This document shows, piece by piece, positions 15,763 through 22,457 of a stretch of 58,677 nucleotides of DNA. The DNA comes from a virus. Numbering within the stretch: the first letter of the stretch is position 1; every line of letters starts with the position of its first letter. The stretch lies in IMG/VR virus record IMGVR_UViG_3300046817_000092, positions 1 to 58,677 of that record; one strand, given 5' to 3'. The notes below the pieces were generated by a model. The model worked only from the letters and a program-made list of their open reading frames with translations, had not been told where the DNA came from and ran no database searches. The translations under genes and the position numbers were made by a program.

Positions 15763-15817
15763 GCTCTTTACCTAGTAACGAGGCGTCATAATCCACGCCT
15801 ACCTTTAACACTAGCTC

Positions 15818-15961
15818 GTAAGGGCTAGTGGGATTTAGTGAAGTGTTACAAGGAATGACAAAGGAAGGCCCGCTGCAACGGTTAACCTTCTACAAATCAT
15901 TCGCTCTTGCAGGAGAATCCGGCTTTCGTCGGCACATTCACTAAGTCCCACTAGCTCTTAC
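15818..15961 (+). ncRNA. Structured RNA element closed by 25-bp helix
   Basis: Arms 15818-15842 and 15937-15961 pair at all 25 positions with two G-U wobbles. The 94-nt loop includes a 29-codon frame (15855-15944) preceded by AAGGA, but that frame runs into the 3-prime arm and is more likely accidental. Confidence 0.65.
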
Positions 15962-16140
15962 AAGCCTAACGTCGATTGTACCTGTTACCGCAGATAGTAA
16001 GACAAAGCCCTAAAGGTTGATGCATAAATGGTTAGGTGCCAAATTAGAGGCATAAAAGAATGATCCGGTTAAACTCCGCGCATTACCTAATCCGCTAGCT
16101 GCTACTTCTGCCATTAGAGGGAGACGTTAGAACAAAAGTA

Positions 16141-16253
16141 GAGTTAATGAGCTAATAGCCGGAACCGAAGTGACCTGACACTGACTAAGAGGAAGTGACT
16201 AGCCTCCGGTGATTAGGTGCCTAGTCAGCAGATGGTTATTAGCTCATTAACTC
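16141..16253 (+). ncRNA. Structured RNA element closed by 20-bp helix
   Basis: Arms 16141-16160 and 16234-16253 pair at all 20 positions with one G-U. CTGACTA/TAGTCAG (16181-16187 with 16222-16228) forms an inner stem capped by GAGG/CCTC. The arms and 3-prime flank match the element at 14968-15082, while the loop does not. Confidence 0.68.
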
Positions 16254-16278
16254 TATTAACGAAAGGAGGGTAGACACC

Positions 16279-16701
16279 ATGATAGGAGCATTCTCGGGAA
16301 AGTGGAAAGGATTATCTAACTTTGAACCTTGCGAAATAGTCTGGGAAGGGTTAAGATTTCCAACTACTGAACATGCTTTTCAGGCTGCTAAGACACTTGA
16401 CATGGATGAGCGTCATGTGATAAGATTGATGAAATCTCCTGGTCAAGCTAAACGTGCTGGACGAGTTGTTACACTTAGACCGAATTGGGAGGAAATCAAG
16501 ATTCCCACAATGGAACAGATTGTTAGACTCAAGTTCATTCAACCTGAGTTCAAAGAATTGTTACTTTCAACTGGTGAACAAGAATTACAAGAGGGTAACT
16601 GGTGGGGTGACACGTTCTGGGGTGTCTCCATCCAAACAGGTAGAGGCCGTAACGAGTTAGGTAAGATCCTAATGAGACTTCGTGAATCGCTTGAGAGTTA
16701 A
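16279..16701 (+). CDS. NADAR domain protein (YbiA-like N-glycosidase fold)
   Basis: This 140-residue protein shows the NADAR signature from end to end: LSNFEPCEI at 14-22, FPTTEHAFQAAK at 33-44, GDTFWGVS at 112-119 and GRNELGKILMRLR near the C-terminus. Family members cleave N-glycosidic bonds in riboflavin precursors, and some remove ADP-ribose from guanine in nucleic acid. A phage copy could undo host ADP-ribosylation-based defence or act in NAD metabolism (inference). ATG 16279 has AAAGGAGGGT upstream. The gene follows a 20-bp-helix RNA element and precedes a strong promoter. Confidence 0.88.
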   Translation: MIGAFSGKWKGLSNFEPCEIVWEGLRFPTTEHAFQAAKTLDMDERHVIRLMKSPGQAKRAGRVVTLRPNWEEIKIPTMEQIVRLKFIQPEFKELLLSTGEQELQEGNWWGDTFWGVSIQTGRGRNELGKILMRLRESLES

Positions 16702-16702
16702 G

Positions 16703-16731
16703 TTGACACAGAGGCAGAATGCTGCTAGACT
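16703..16731 (+). promoter_or_regulatory. Promoter, TTGACA-17-TAGACT
   Basis: TTGACA at 16703-16708, a 17-bp spacer and TAGACT at 16726-16731. It drives the run of small genes from 16818. The leader holds a 6-bp hairpin ATGGTG/CACCAT (16746-16763). Confidence 0.78.
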
Positions 16732-16817
16732 GTATAATCAACGGCATGGTGTCAACTCACCATATCGCAGACTTTTCCACGGTATAGCATATATAGCTAG
16801 AAGGGAGGTTTACCGCC

Positions 16818-17066
16818 ATGTACGATGATGAAGGTTACGACGATTACGACCGCGATGATGACGAATACCGCATCGACTTTGCTAATCCTGGCTCTGCACT
16901 AAGAGCCGCATCGGCATCAAATCCCCGTAACTTGCCTTGTCCTAGTTGTCACTGGCCAAACCGCTTGACGCCAGAGGATGTTGCACACCACTATCAGTGT
17001 GATAGTTGTGCCAACGCTGCTGAAACAGGCCGTGACATTGACTACTACGAAGGTGATGATGAGTAA
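16818..17066 (+). CDS. Acidic zinc-ribbon protein (82 aa)
   Basis: Residues 1-20 are almost only Asp, Glu and Tyr (MYDDEGYDDYDRDDDEYR). A CPSC...CDSC pair (about residues 41-63) forms a zinc ribbon, and the tail is acidic again. Ribosome binding site AGAAGGGAGG precedes ATG 16818. Zinc ribbons with acidic tails often bind nucleic acid or polymerase partners; the exact role is unknown. First gene after the 16703 promoter. Confidence 0.75.
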   Translation: MYDDEGYDDYDRDDDEYRIDFANPGSALRAASASNPRNLPCPSCHWPNRLTPEDVAHHYQCDSCANAAETGRDIDYYEGDDE

Positions 17067-17086
17067 TTATGGGAGGGTGATTCATA

Positions 17087-17248
17087 ATGGGTTGGGTTGT
17101 TGTTATTCCATCAGTCGGTAAATCTCCAAATCTGCACAAGTTGTTGGGGTATGAGGTTATCAGAGACGTGTCAGTTTCTGCCACGATGACCGCTATTGCA
17201 CTTGATCGTGCGGCAACTAAAATCGACAGGTCTTTTAACCGCAACTGA
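17087..17248 (+). CDS. Small hypothetical protein (53 aa)
   Basis: The frame MGWVVVIPSVGKSPNLHKLL ends in DRSFNRN. GGGAGGGTGATTCATA stands before ATG 17087, as in neighbouring genes. It looks like a beta-alpha miniprotein. No family recognised. It ends 10 nt before the tRNA-Leu gene. Confidence 0.68.
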   Translation: MGWVVVIPSVGKSPNLHKLLGYEVIRDVSVSATMTAIALDRAATKIDRSFNRN

Positions 17249-17258
17249 CCGCTTTATC

Positions 17259-17342
17259 GCCCCGATGGTGGAATTGGCATACACAACAGACTTAAAATCT
17301 GTCGCCTGTAAAGGCTTGAGGGTTCGAGTCCCTCTCGGGGCA
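17259..17342 (+). tRNA. tRNA-Leu(UAA)
   Basis: An 84-nt cloverleaf with acceptor GCCCCGA/TCGGGGC, anticodon stem ACAGA/TCTGT with loop CTTAAAA (anticodon TAA), a long variable arm typical of Leu and Ser tRNAs, and T-arm GAGGG-TTCGAGT-CCCTC. No CCA is encoded. It reads UUA codons, which are frequent in the phage genes and rare in high-GC actinobacteria. Confidence 0.95.
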
Positions 17343-17371
17343 TTCATCTACAAAGAAAGGTGGTGAATCTA

Positions 17372-17617
17372 ATGAGTGATGATGCAATTATTATCGACAC
17401 GCCTGATGGTATTGAGGCTTATCGACTTTTGGCTATTAAGGGCCGTCTATGGCTTGAGTTGAAGGGTATTCACTTTAAGCCACTACCGGGTTACGGTTCA
17501 ACATTCTCTTACGTCAAAAAGACGTATGGATTTAAAGGCCCCAAAGTTGATGTATACTATCGGTACGTTGCTATGCTCAAGGAGAGAGGAGTGTTACAGG
17601 AAGATGTATGTGACTAA
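17372..17617 (+). CDS. Hypothetical protein (81 aa)
   Basis: Starts MSDDAIIIDTPDGIEAYRLL. I use ATG 17372, about 7 nt after the AAAGGTGGTGA site; the GTG at 17360 lies inside that site. The central part (GRLWLELKGIHFKPLPG) is basic and aromatic. No family recognised, but small proteins of this type beginning with a similar IDTPDGI(E)AYRLLAxKGRLxLE pattern are common in actinophages. It overlaps the next gene by 14 nt. Confidence 0.75.
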   Translation: MSDDAIIIDTPDGIEAYRLLAIKGRLWLELKGIHFKPLPGYGSTFSYVKKTYGFKGPKVDVYYRYVAMLKERGVLQEDVCD

Positions 17618-17846
17618 GACACCTGCTGAGAAAGAAGGGTTTGTTGTACTTAAGTGCAAACCTTGCACAGTGTGTGGTACTACAAAAGAGTTCACACTTA
17701 ATGATATGGCTGTAGCTGCTTGGGAGGCTGGTGGGCATATTCAGAAGGTTATGCCAGACTTGACCCAAATGGATCGTGAGACACTTATCTCTGGGGTTTG
17801 TAGTGATAAGTGTTGGGACGAGTTGTGGGGTGAAGGGTTTGAGTAA
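17604..17846 (+). CDS. Small zinc-finger-like protein (80 aa)
   Basis: CKPCTVCG in the first third and CSDKCWDE near the end provide a possible four-cysteine metal site. I chose ATG 17604 with ACAGGAAG upstream; a longer frame from 17526 lies inside the previous gene. No family recognised. It overlaps both neighbours. Confidence 0.7.
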   Translation: MYVTKTPAEKEGFVVLKCKPCTVCGTTKEFTLNDMAVAAWEAGGHIQKVMPDLTQMDRETLISGVCSDKCWDELWGEGFE

Positions 17847-18036
17847 GCCATTCGATCACACTGATCCTAATACATTCGTTAGGAATCAAAAGGTGTGGAT
17901 TATGATTGATGGTAAGCGTGTTATGGGAATTTATGATGAACCTAGCGGTGATGGTTTTCACTACGTACACACAGTTGAGACACCTGCTGGTTCATACAGA
18001 GCAACATCATCGGAAGTCACTGAACGTCACATCTAA
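17830..18036 (+). CDS. Small hypothetical protein (about 68 aa)
   Basis: The clear coding stretch is KPFDHTDPNTFVRNQKVW to VTERHI, a likely small beta-barrel (VWIMIDGKRVMGIYDEP). There is no ATG at the start: GTG 17830 and TTG 17839 are both possible, the second overlapping the previous stop. No family recognised. Confidence 0.65.
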   Translation: MKGLSKPFDHTDPNTFVRNQKVWIMIDGKRVMGIYDEPSGDGFHYVHTVETPAGSYRATSSEVTERHI

Positions 18037-18050
18037 CGAAAGGAGTTAGC

Positions 18051-18341
18051 ATGAAGTATCTAGTTCTTAGGAATGAGGCAATTCACCGTAAGGGTCGGAA
18101 GTCTCAGATGAACAGTAGCATGTTTCCGATCGAGATTGAGGTTGAAAACTATAGAGCGATGGAGTATAGTTCAGAACAAATCGTGCGTATGGCACTTGAT
18201 ACCATCAACCCCGGTTATGTGGGCATGTATGAGTATGTGGTAGTCCCCATGTTCAATGCAAGCGTAGTCCAGTTTAGGCCGGTTAAGCCTCAGCTTGATG
18301 TTCAGGTTAAAGCATACGACGACTCAAGCCGAGTTAGGTAA
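18051..18341 (+). CDS. Hypothetical protein (96 aa)
   Basis: ATG 18051 follows CGAAAGGAGTTAGC. The product (MKYLVLRNEAIHRKGRKSQM onward) is alpha/beta with no motif or family that I recognise. It belongs to a tightly packed run of small genes on the transcript from 16703. Confidence 0.75.
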   Translation: MKYLVLRNEAIHRKGRKSQMNSSMFPIEIEVENYRAMEYSSEQIVRMALDTINPGYVGMYEYVVVPMFNASVVQFRPVKPQLDVQVKAYDDSSRVR

Positions 18342-18344
18342 GCC

Positions 18345-18551
18345 ATGTCATTCACGTTTAGGACAGACACCGCAATTGGTGAACACTACTTCGAGAAGCC
18401 TAGTTGGGCTACCGATGCTTTCGTTCTTGTGGTGGATATGCCTGGTCGTGCAACATTGGACGTACTGAGGACGAATCTATCTGAGTGGATTAGACAGATT
18501 GATGAGATTAGAAAGCTAATGAAACCGCTAGGAGAATGGGATGAGGACTAA
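18345..18551 (+). CDS. Small hypothetical protein (68 aa)
   Basis: Starts MSFTFRTDTAIGEHYFEKPS and ends in an acidic Glu/Asp tail. There are 3 nt between this start and the previous stop, and the 3-prime end overlaps the next gene by 11 nt. No family recognised. Confidence 0.7.
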   Translation: MSFTFRTDTAIGEHYFEKPSWATDAFVLVVDMPGRATLDVLRTNLSEWIRQIDEIRKLMKPLGEWDED

Positions 18552-18768
18552 AGCTCTCCTACATACCACTACCTGTGCAGATTGTAAAAGAGAAGATCCG
18601 CCGGTTGTTAAAGCCGCAGCAGTAACAATCTGCATTAATGGAATACCGCGAGGATTTTGCGTACAACATCTAATCGACCATAAGGACCCAAAGGTGCGAG
18701 CCGCTATTAAGGGTGAAGCACCTGAAATTGAAGCACTTATTGAGGAACTGATGATGAAGGGAGTGTGA
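18541..18768 (+). CDS. Zinc-knuckle-like small protein (75 aa)
   Basis: CADCK near residue 12 and a C...H pair (ICINGIPRGFCVQHLIDH) give a plausible CCCH metal site. ATG 18541 follows AGGAGAATGGG. The C-terminal half is helical and acidic (GEAPEIEALIEELMM). Similar short zinc proteins recur in this cluster. Function unknown. Confidence 0.7.
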   Translation: MRTKALLHTTTCADCKREDPPVVKAAAVTICINGIPRGFCVQHLIDHKDPKVRAAIKGEAPEIEALIEELMMKGV

Positions 18769-18989
18769 TGCATAGAAACAATAGCCCACTTCGTGCGTAC
18801 ATTATGTATGCGCAACTTAACAATGTTACAGAAGCTGAGGGTTGGAAGATTTGGAACAGGGTTCTTAATCCTGGTGCCAACTCCGAGTTCTTTAGAATTG
18901 AGTGGGATAAGTGTAAGAATGGTCATTCCGACTATGACTTTGAGTTGCAGAAGTTGAACTTAACCATTCACGACAGGAGAGAGGATTAA
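18768..18989 (+). CDS. Small hypothetical protein (73 aa)
   Basis: Starts MHRNNSPLRAYIMYAQLNNV. The ATG overlaps the preceding TGA (TGATG), which indicates translational coupling. The sequence is basic at the N-terminus and ends TIHDRRED. No family recognised. Confidence 0.68.
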   Translation: MHRNNSPLRAYIMYAQLNNVTEAEGWKIWNRVLNPGANSEFFRIEWDKCKNGHSDYDFELQKLNLTIHDRRED

Positions 18990-18990
18990 C

Positions 18991-19221
18991 GTGTCAAAAA
19001 CACCACGAACATTGGTCTTACGTAAGAGTGTTGGGCCATATAGTGCTGGCACCCCAATGAATAAGGTAGACTATGGTGGAGTCATTGATTTGAGTTTAGT
19101 AGAGATGTTGCGTTCACGCACAGATATTGTGCCTGCTGAGAACCGCTCAACTAGACGTGCAAAGAGTGGTAAGAAGCTAGTCTATGATATGCTCCATGCC
19201 AATTTTAACACCAATGCGTAA
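18991..19221 (+). CDS. Small basic hypothetical protein (76 aa)
   Basis: GTG 18991 has GGAGAGAGGATTAAC upstream. The product is basic (NRSTRRAKSGKKLVYDML) with an N-terminal beta-rich part. No family recognised. The next frame starts two bases after its stop. Confidence 0.68.
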   Translation: MSKTPRTLVLRKSVGPYSAGTPMNKVDYGGVIDLSLVEMLRSRTDIVPAENRSTRRAKSGKKLVYDMLHANFNTNA

Positions 19222-19223
19222 CG

Positions 19224-19394
19224 GTGGGGTATATTGTACTACCGAAACAATTAAAACGTATTCAAGAGTTAAGCACAACCGCGGAAAGTATTGAGTTGTT
19301 ATGGTTGCCTGGAGGCATACTTCTAATCACTTGGATAAAAGGTCAAGCCCACAGACACCGAATCGACAGGGATGGGGTTGTAAAAGATGAATAA
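19224..19394 (+). CDS. Possible small protein with hydrophobic centre (56 aa)
   Basis: GTG 19224 starts two bases after the previous stop. The product GYIVLPKQLKRIQELSTT is followed by ESIELLWLPGGILLITWIKG, a hydrophobic beta or membrane-like stretch, and a basic end. No ribosome binding site is obvious; reinitiation after the upstream stop would be needed. It fills an otherwise empty 215-bp gap. Confidence 0.5.
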   Translation: MGYIVLPKQLKRIQELSTTAESIELLWLPGGILLITWIKGQAHRHRIDRDGVVKDE

Positions 19395-19436
19395 TCTAGT
19401 ATGGCATCTGTATGAGAAGGTGGTGATTAACAAGCA

Positions 19437-20024
19437 ATGAACCTAAACAGTCTGTGGCAAGGAAGTGATTATGCTTATTACCAGTCCAAAGGTCGTGGTG
19501 AAACTTACCGCCGCGGTGCATTACGTGTTCGTGTCATTAGAACCTTTGGTGAGGTATTGTATGGTAATACGCGAGAAACAGGGTTCGCTGATGTTCTCCT
19601 AATTGATGAGGAAGGTGAGCCTAAAGAGGATGATTATGGTAGGCATATCACCCGTAAGGTTAAAGCGCGTGATATCGCTATGCTTTGGGAACAGTATGAG
19701 GAAGAACATGCTGATCGTGAGGTAGAGCGATTAGAGCGCGAAGCGCGTTATGCAGAAGAAAGACGTGAGCGTGATGAACGCTATGCTAAGTTAAATGCAG
19801 AGCGTATTGAGCGTGAGCGTATTAATGCCGAACGTCGTGCTGCTGAGTTAGCCGAATTTAACCGGCAGAAGGCAATTACCGAACAAAAGATCTATGACCT
19901 TCTGTACTTGGGTGGTATTGACAAGTCGTGCGTAACAAGTATCTCAGACTATTCGATTACATTGGATCGTAGAAAACTTTTAAATGAACAAATGGAGGAA
20001 AAAAGTGAGCCAGTTAATGGATGA
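19437..20024 (+). CDS. Long-helix / coiled-coil protein (195 aa)
   Basis: Residues 1-75 form a globular N-terminal region; about 85-145 is an uninterrupted Arg/Glu-rich helix (VERLEREARYAEERRERDER); the rest is a short globular tail. ATG 19437 has GAAGGTGGTGA upstream. It overlaps the next gene by 20 nt. A scaffold or nucleic-acid-associated role is possible; no family recognised. Confidence 0.75.
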   Translation: MNLNSLWQGSDYAYYQSKGRGETYRRGALRVRVIRTFGEVLYGNTRETGFADVLLIDEEGEPKEDDYGRHITRKVKARDIAMLWEQYEEEHADREVERLEREARYAEERRERDERYAKLNAERIERERINAERRAAELAEFNRQKAITEQKIYDLLYLGGIDKSCVTSISDYSITLDRRKLLNEQMEEKSEPVNG

Positions 20025-20361
20025 AAGTTCTAACACAAGAGGATTATCGGGTGATGAAATCACCAAACTGTTAACCACCGAACGAATGAATCAACAGCAT
20101 GATCCTGCTGCTAGATGGCCGGTGCTTGAAGATATGTTACTTCTTGCACAGGCTGTGAATGAGAGGTCACACTTCGTTACATTCACTGGTGGAAAGAGAT
20201 ATGTTATCAGGTATAAGAGTCGGTACAAGGCTGTGTTCATTAGCCCCGATGATCCAAAGTTATTCGTGCCTTGTGGTTACTTCGGTTACGAGAACTTACA
20301 GGGTCTATTGAAAGAGTTAAAGCAGGCCGCCGAGTCGGACGATGATGTTTCGGGAACGTGA
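20005..20361 (+). CDS. Early protein with shared LLT-type motif (118 aa)
   Basis: I chose GTG 20005 because GGAGG lies 7 nt upstream; an ATG at 20017 is in frame. The N-terminus reads NTRGLSGDEITKLLTTERMN, another version of the TRG / LSxxEIxxLL motif found on other early proteins. The middle (YVIRYKSRYKAVFISPDD) is beta-rich and the end acidic. Function unknown. Confidence 0.7.
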   Translation: MSQLMDESSNTRGLSGDEITKLLTTERMNQQHDPAARWPVLEDMLLLAQAVNERSHFVTFTGGKRYVIRYKSRYKAVFISPDDPKLFVPCGYFGYENLQGLLKELKQAAESDDDVSGT

Positions 20362-20512
20362 GAAAAATTGCCCAAACAAAAAGAAACACACTAAGGGGGC
20401 ACCTGAGGGTTATGCAGATTGGTTCGATTGGGCTGAAAAGAAGGAAAAAACTCACAAGCAGACCAGATGCGAAGGATGTGGATTGTATGTTATATGGGTC
20501 AGACGTAAATGA
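20345..20512 (+). CDS. Small CxxC protein (55 aa)
   Basis: The frame MFREREKNCPNKKKHTKG ends in CEGCGLYVIWVRRK, with one early Cys-His pair and one CxxC that could make a zinc finger. It overlaps the previous gene by 17 nt and the next as ATGA. Both overlaps and a good zinc-binding pattern support it as real. No family name assigned. Confidence 0.65.
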   Translation: MFREREKNCPNKKKHTKGAPEGYADWFDWAEKKEKTHKQTRCEGCGLYVIWVRRK

Positions 20513-20844
20513 GTAGCCTAAATGACGATCTAATCGCACAACTCTTAAAAGAGGAAGCGGCTAATCCCACAACCTCGTCCGGTGGAACTAGAACAAGAGG
20601 CCCAAAGGTTGATCCTACTGCAATAAGAGAGATTAACGTCTGGATGAAGTTAAACCATCATATGTGCTTACCTGATTGTGAACATCGTGGTGACCCACCG
20701 CGGGCCTTAGCGTGTAGTAATCCTAATTGTGTGGATACGCGAGGTCCAGAGGATAGAGGCCGTAATATTGTAGCCCTAGTCAAAGGTCAGTATGTATGTC
20801 GGTATTGTTTCTTAGGTCGCTATTTGAAAGTTGATGGTGAATGA
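20509..20844 (+). CDS. Cysteine-rich zinc protein with shared N-terminal motif (111 aa)
   Basis: N-terminus MSSLNDDLIAQLLKEEAA resembles the LSxxxIxxLL motif of other early proteins, and a TRTRG follows. The rest has CLPDCEHRG, CSNPNC and CRYC (six cysteines plus histidines), so two metal sites are likely. Starts in an ATGA overlap with the previous gene; ends directly before the next GTG. Probably a nucleic-acid or protein adapter; no family recognised. Confidence 0.75.
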   Translation: MSSLNDDLIAQLLKEEAANPTTSSGGTRTRGPKVDPTAIREINVWMKLNHHMCLPDCEHRGDPPRALACSNPNCVDTRGPEDRGRNIVALVKGQYVCRYCFLGRYLKVDGE

Positions 20845-21357
20845 GTGAGTAGTGATGTTGGATCGGTTAAGGCCGAACAGCCTAAACTGTTTAGTTACTG
20901 CAATTCATTGTATGAGTTTATGGACTCTAATAGCACACCGGGTCTATCTGACACCGATACGCCAAACAATGATATTCAAGTGTGGCGTGGAAGGCTATTA
21001 GAGACTTGTGAGTCTTTAGGTATACCGAAGGGAGGCACAACTAGGGTAGTTGGTGCGTTACGCGCTTTAGGATGCGTCGAACAGATAGCGCGAGGCTTTA
21101 GAGGTACTGCACTTAGCGAGTTTATCCTGCACTACCCTCCGACCGCCGAGGTTTGGGCCGCGTCGTCTGCCCTGAATGTAAAGTCTCGGGCGGAAGGCTT
21201 GACACGCGGGCCGTCACCTGATAGACTGGCGGCAGACGTGAGGGACTTGAAGCAACAGCTAGGAGGTATTAATTTAATAGAGGCGATAGCAGAATTAGAC
21301 CGTAGAATCAGTAAGTTAGAAAGTTTAGTAAAGAACGGAACCGCAGAAGTTTCGTAG
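20845..21357 (+). CDS. Putative DNA-binding protein with C-terminal coiled coil (170 aa)
   Basis: GTG 20845 follows the previous TGA directly. Residues about 45-110 look like a winged helix-turn-helix (LGIPKGGTTRVVGALRALG), and the last 45 residues form a heptad helix (LAADVRDLKQQLGG). This is the best candidate for a transcription regulator in the early arm, though no family match is certain. A TTGACA-17-TAGACT promoter is embedded in its 3-prime part. Confidence 0.68.
   Translation: MSSDVGSVKAEQPKLFSYCNSLYEFMDSNSTPGLSDTDTPNNDIQVWRGRLLETCESLGIPKGGTTRVVGALRALGCVEQIARGFRGTALSEFILHYPPTAEVWAASSALNVKSRAEGLTRGPSPDRLAADVRDLKQQLGGINLIEAIAELDRRISKLESLVKNGTAEVS
21199..21227 (+). promoter_or_regulatory. 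Internal promoter, TTGACA-17-TAGACT
   Basis: TTGACA at 21199-21204, a 17-bp spacer and TAGACT at 21222-21227, identical boxes to the promoter at 16703. It lies inside the upstream coding region and would express the 21412 gene with a leader of about 180 nt. Confidence 0.7.
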
Positions 21358-21411
21358 TAGTACGACAAACACAAAGCGCAATAAAGCGCAAATAACAAGG
21401 AGAGATACATT

Positions 21412-21771
21412 ATGTCTGCACTTTCACTCGATGCCATTAATGATCTGCTTAAGGGTGGAAAGACCCGCGGCGATTATGATGGCGTGCTTGATAACTTCCT
21501 TTCCAGTGATGATGCTGGTATCGAGGTTGACCTCACTAGTGGTCCTCTCGCTGGTAAGGATGCAAAGAACGTCGTGACCGGATTCAATAACGCTAAGACT
21601 CGTATGGTTAAGGAGACGGGTCAGCCGAAGCATCCGGGTGGTCATGCTGTTAAGGTTATTAAGCGCACGGTTGGTGAGGGAGACTCTGCTGTTGACCATG
21701 TTTTCCTTATTAATACCGCGAAGGTTGGCGGCGCCGCAACTGAGGCACCGGCAGAAGCACCTGCTGAGTAA
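21412..21771 (+). CDS. Early protein with LSL-helix motif, paralogue of 13851 gene (119 aa)
   Basis: Starts MSALSLDAINDLLKGGKTRG. Same plan as the 13851 product: motif helix, TRGxY, NF, a central GPLAGKDAKN-type segment, a basic beta stretch, and an Ala/Glu/Pro-rich tail (here a PAEAPAE repeat). AAGGAGAGATACATT precedes ATG 21412. Codon use suggests high expression. Function unknown. Confidence 0.78.
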   Translation: MSALSLDAINDLLKGGKTRGDYDGVLDNFLSSDDAGIEVDLTSGPLAGKDAKNVVTGFNNAKTRMVKETGQPKHPGGHAVKVIKRTVGEGDSAVDHVFLINTAKVGGAATEAPAEAPAE

Positions 21772-22150
21772 CTAATAAGTGTGGGATGGGGTTAGCTTCC
21801 ACAGTAACCCCATCTCATACTGTACCCCAGGTGAGAGTAGTGTTAGCCGCTACGGGCATTACTCAATATACTGGGGTACAGTATGGGAATCTCATAATGA
21901 ACCACTGGTGAAGGTGCGACAGTAGCCAAGAGTAATCAGTGGTTCATTATGGGAAGTGTCGCAAATTGCGCTAGGCACTATCCAGAAGTGGTAGGGGTAA
22001 GCGCACACTACTACCTACCACATAAGAAATTTGGAAGAGTTCTTAGTCGGACTAAGTTAGAGGAAATCAATGCAACGGTACAGATCGTTGGTTGACTAGA
22101 TTCACTTAGTCCGACTAAGGACTTTTCTTAATAACTAGGAGAGAGGCACC
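21772..22150 (+). ncRNA. Array of five long hairpins
   Basis: Five consecutive perfect stems fill this gap: 10 bp (21785-21794 with 21805-21814), 14 bp (21817-21830 with 21871-21884), 15 bp (21893-21907 with 21937-21951), 8 bp (21988-21995 with 22014-22021) and 15 bp (22042-22056 with 22105-22119). Several have inner stems, for example CAACG/CGTTG in the last. No poly-U tail follows any of them. The array would be transcribed from the promoter at 21199 or earlier. Confidence 0.7.
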
Positions 22151-22405
22151 ATGAAGATCATAACCACTTCATACGAGGATTTCATCAAGAGTGAGATCAA
22201 GGAACATGGCTTCGATTATGTAGAAGCACAGTTCCTCATGGGTTATGAGCCTGCGTTTACTAATGGTGTCTGGTTATGGGCGGGTGATAAGGCTAATGCA
22301 ATCCCTTTACGCATTAATCTCGGCAATCGTCACAACGCTAGTAATAGTCTATCTAATAGCGGTGGTCGTGTACTGGCTCGCATAACTGGCAAGAGTGGAT
22401 TGTAA
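22151..22405 (+). CDS. Small hypothetical protein (84 aa)
   Basis: ATG 22151 follows AGGAGAGAGGCACC. Product starts MKIITTSYEDFIKSEIKEHG and is alpha/beta with a Ser/Asn-rich tail. No family recognised. It stands alone between the hairpin array and a new promoter. Confidence 0.72.
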   Translation: MKIITTSYEDFIKSEIKEHGFDYVEAQFLMGYEPAFTNGVWLWAGDKANAIPLRINLGNRHNASNSLSNSGGRVLARITGKSGL

Positions 22406-22422
22406 AGTCCTTAAGTTGAGGG

Positions 22423-22451
22423 TTGATTTCTTTACTCCATTGTGCTATACT
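22423..22451 (+). promoter_or_regulatory. Promoter, TTGATT-17-TATACT
   Basis: TTGATT at 22423-22428, a 17-bp spacer and TATACT at 22446-22451. Transcription should start at about 22457-22459, on or next to an ATG at 22458. Confidence 0.72.
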
Positions 22452-22457
22452 GGCCGC

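Larger units (their letters stand above)
15561..16278 (+). other. 718-bp non-coding region with at least four structured elements
   Basis: No supported gene. In order: a tRNA-like RNA (15597-15762), a 6-bp hairpin AGGCGT/ACGCCT (15781-15800), a 25-bp helix enclosing about 94 nt (15818-15961), weaker pairings between 15980 and 16135 (for example CTACTT/AAGTAG), and an element closed by 20 bp (16141-16253). It is the densest non-coding stretch of the early arm. Confidence 0.6.

Noticed and set aside
15855-15944. A 29-codon frame in the loop of the 25-bp helix element
   Set aside because: It runs into the 3-prime arm of the helix, has no clear domain, and the structure explains the constraint better.
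16279-16701. A DarT/DarG-type toxin-antitoxin pair around the NADAR gene
   Set aside because: The neighbours are tiny zinc and unknown proteins; no ADP-ribosyltransferase-like gene is adjacent.
16733-16738. TATAAT as the -10 box of the 16703 promoter
   Set aside because: Its spacing from TTGACA is 24 bp; TAGACT at 16726 has 17 bp and matches the internal promoter at 21199.
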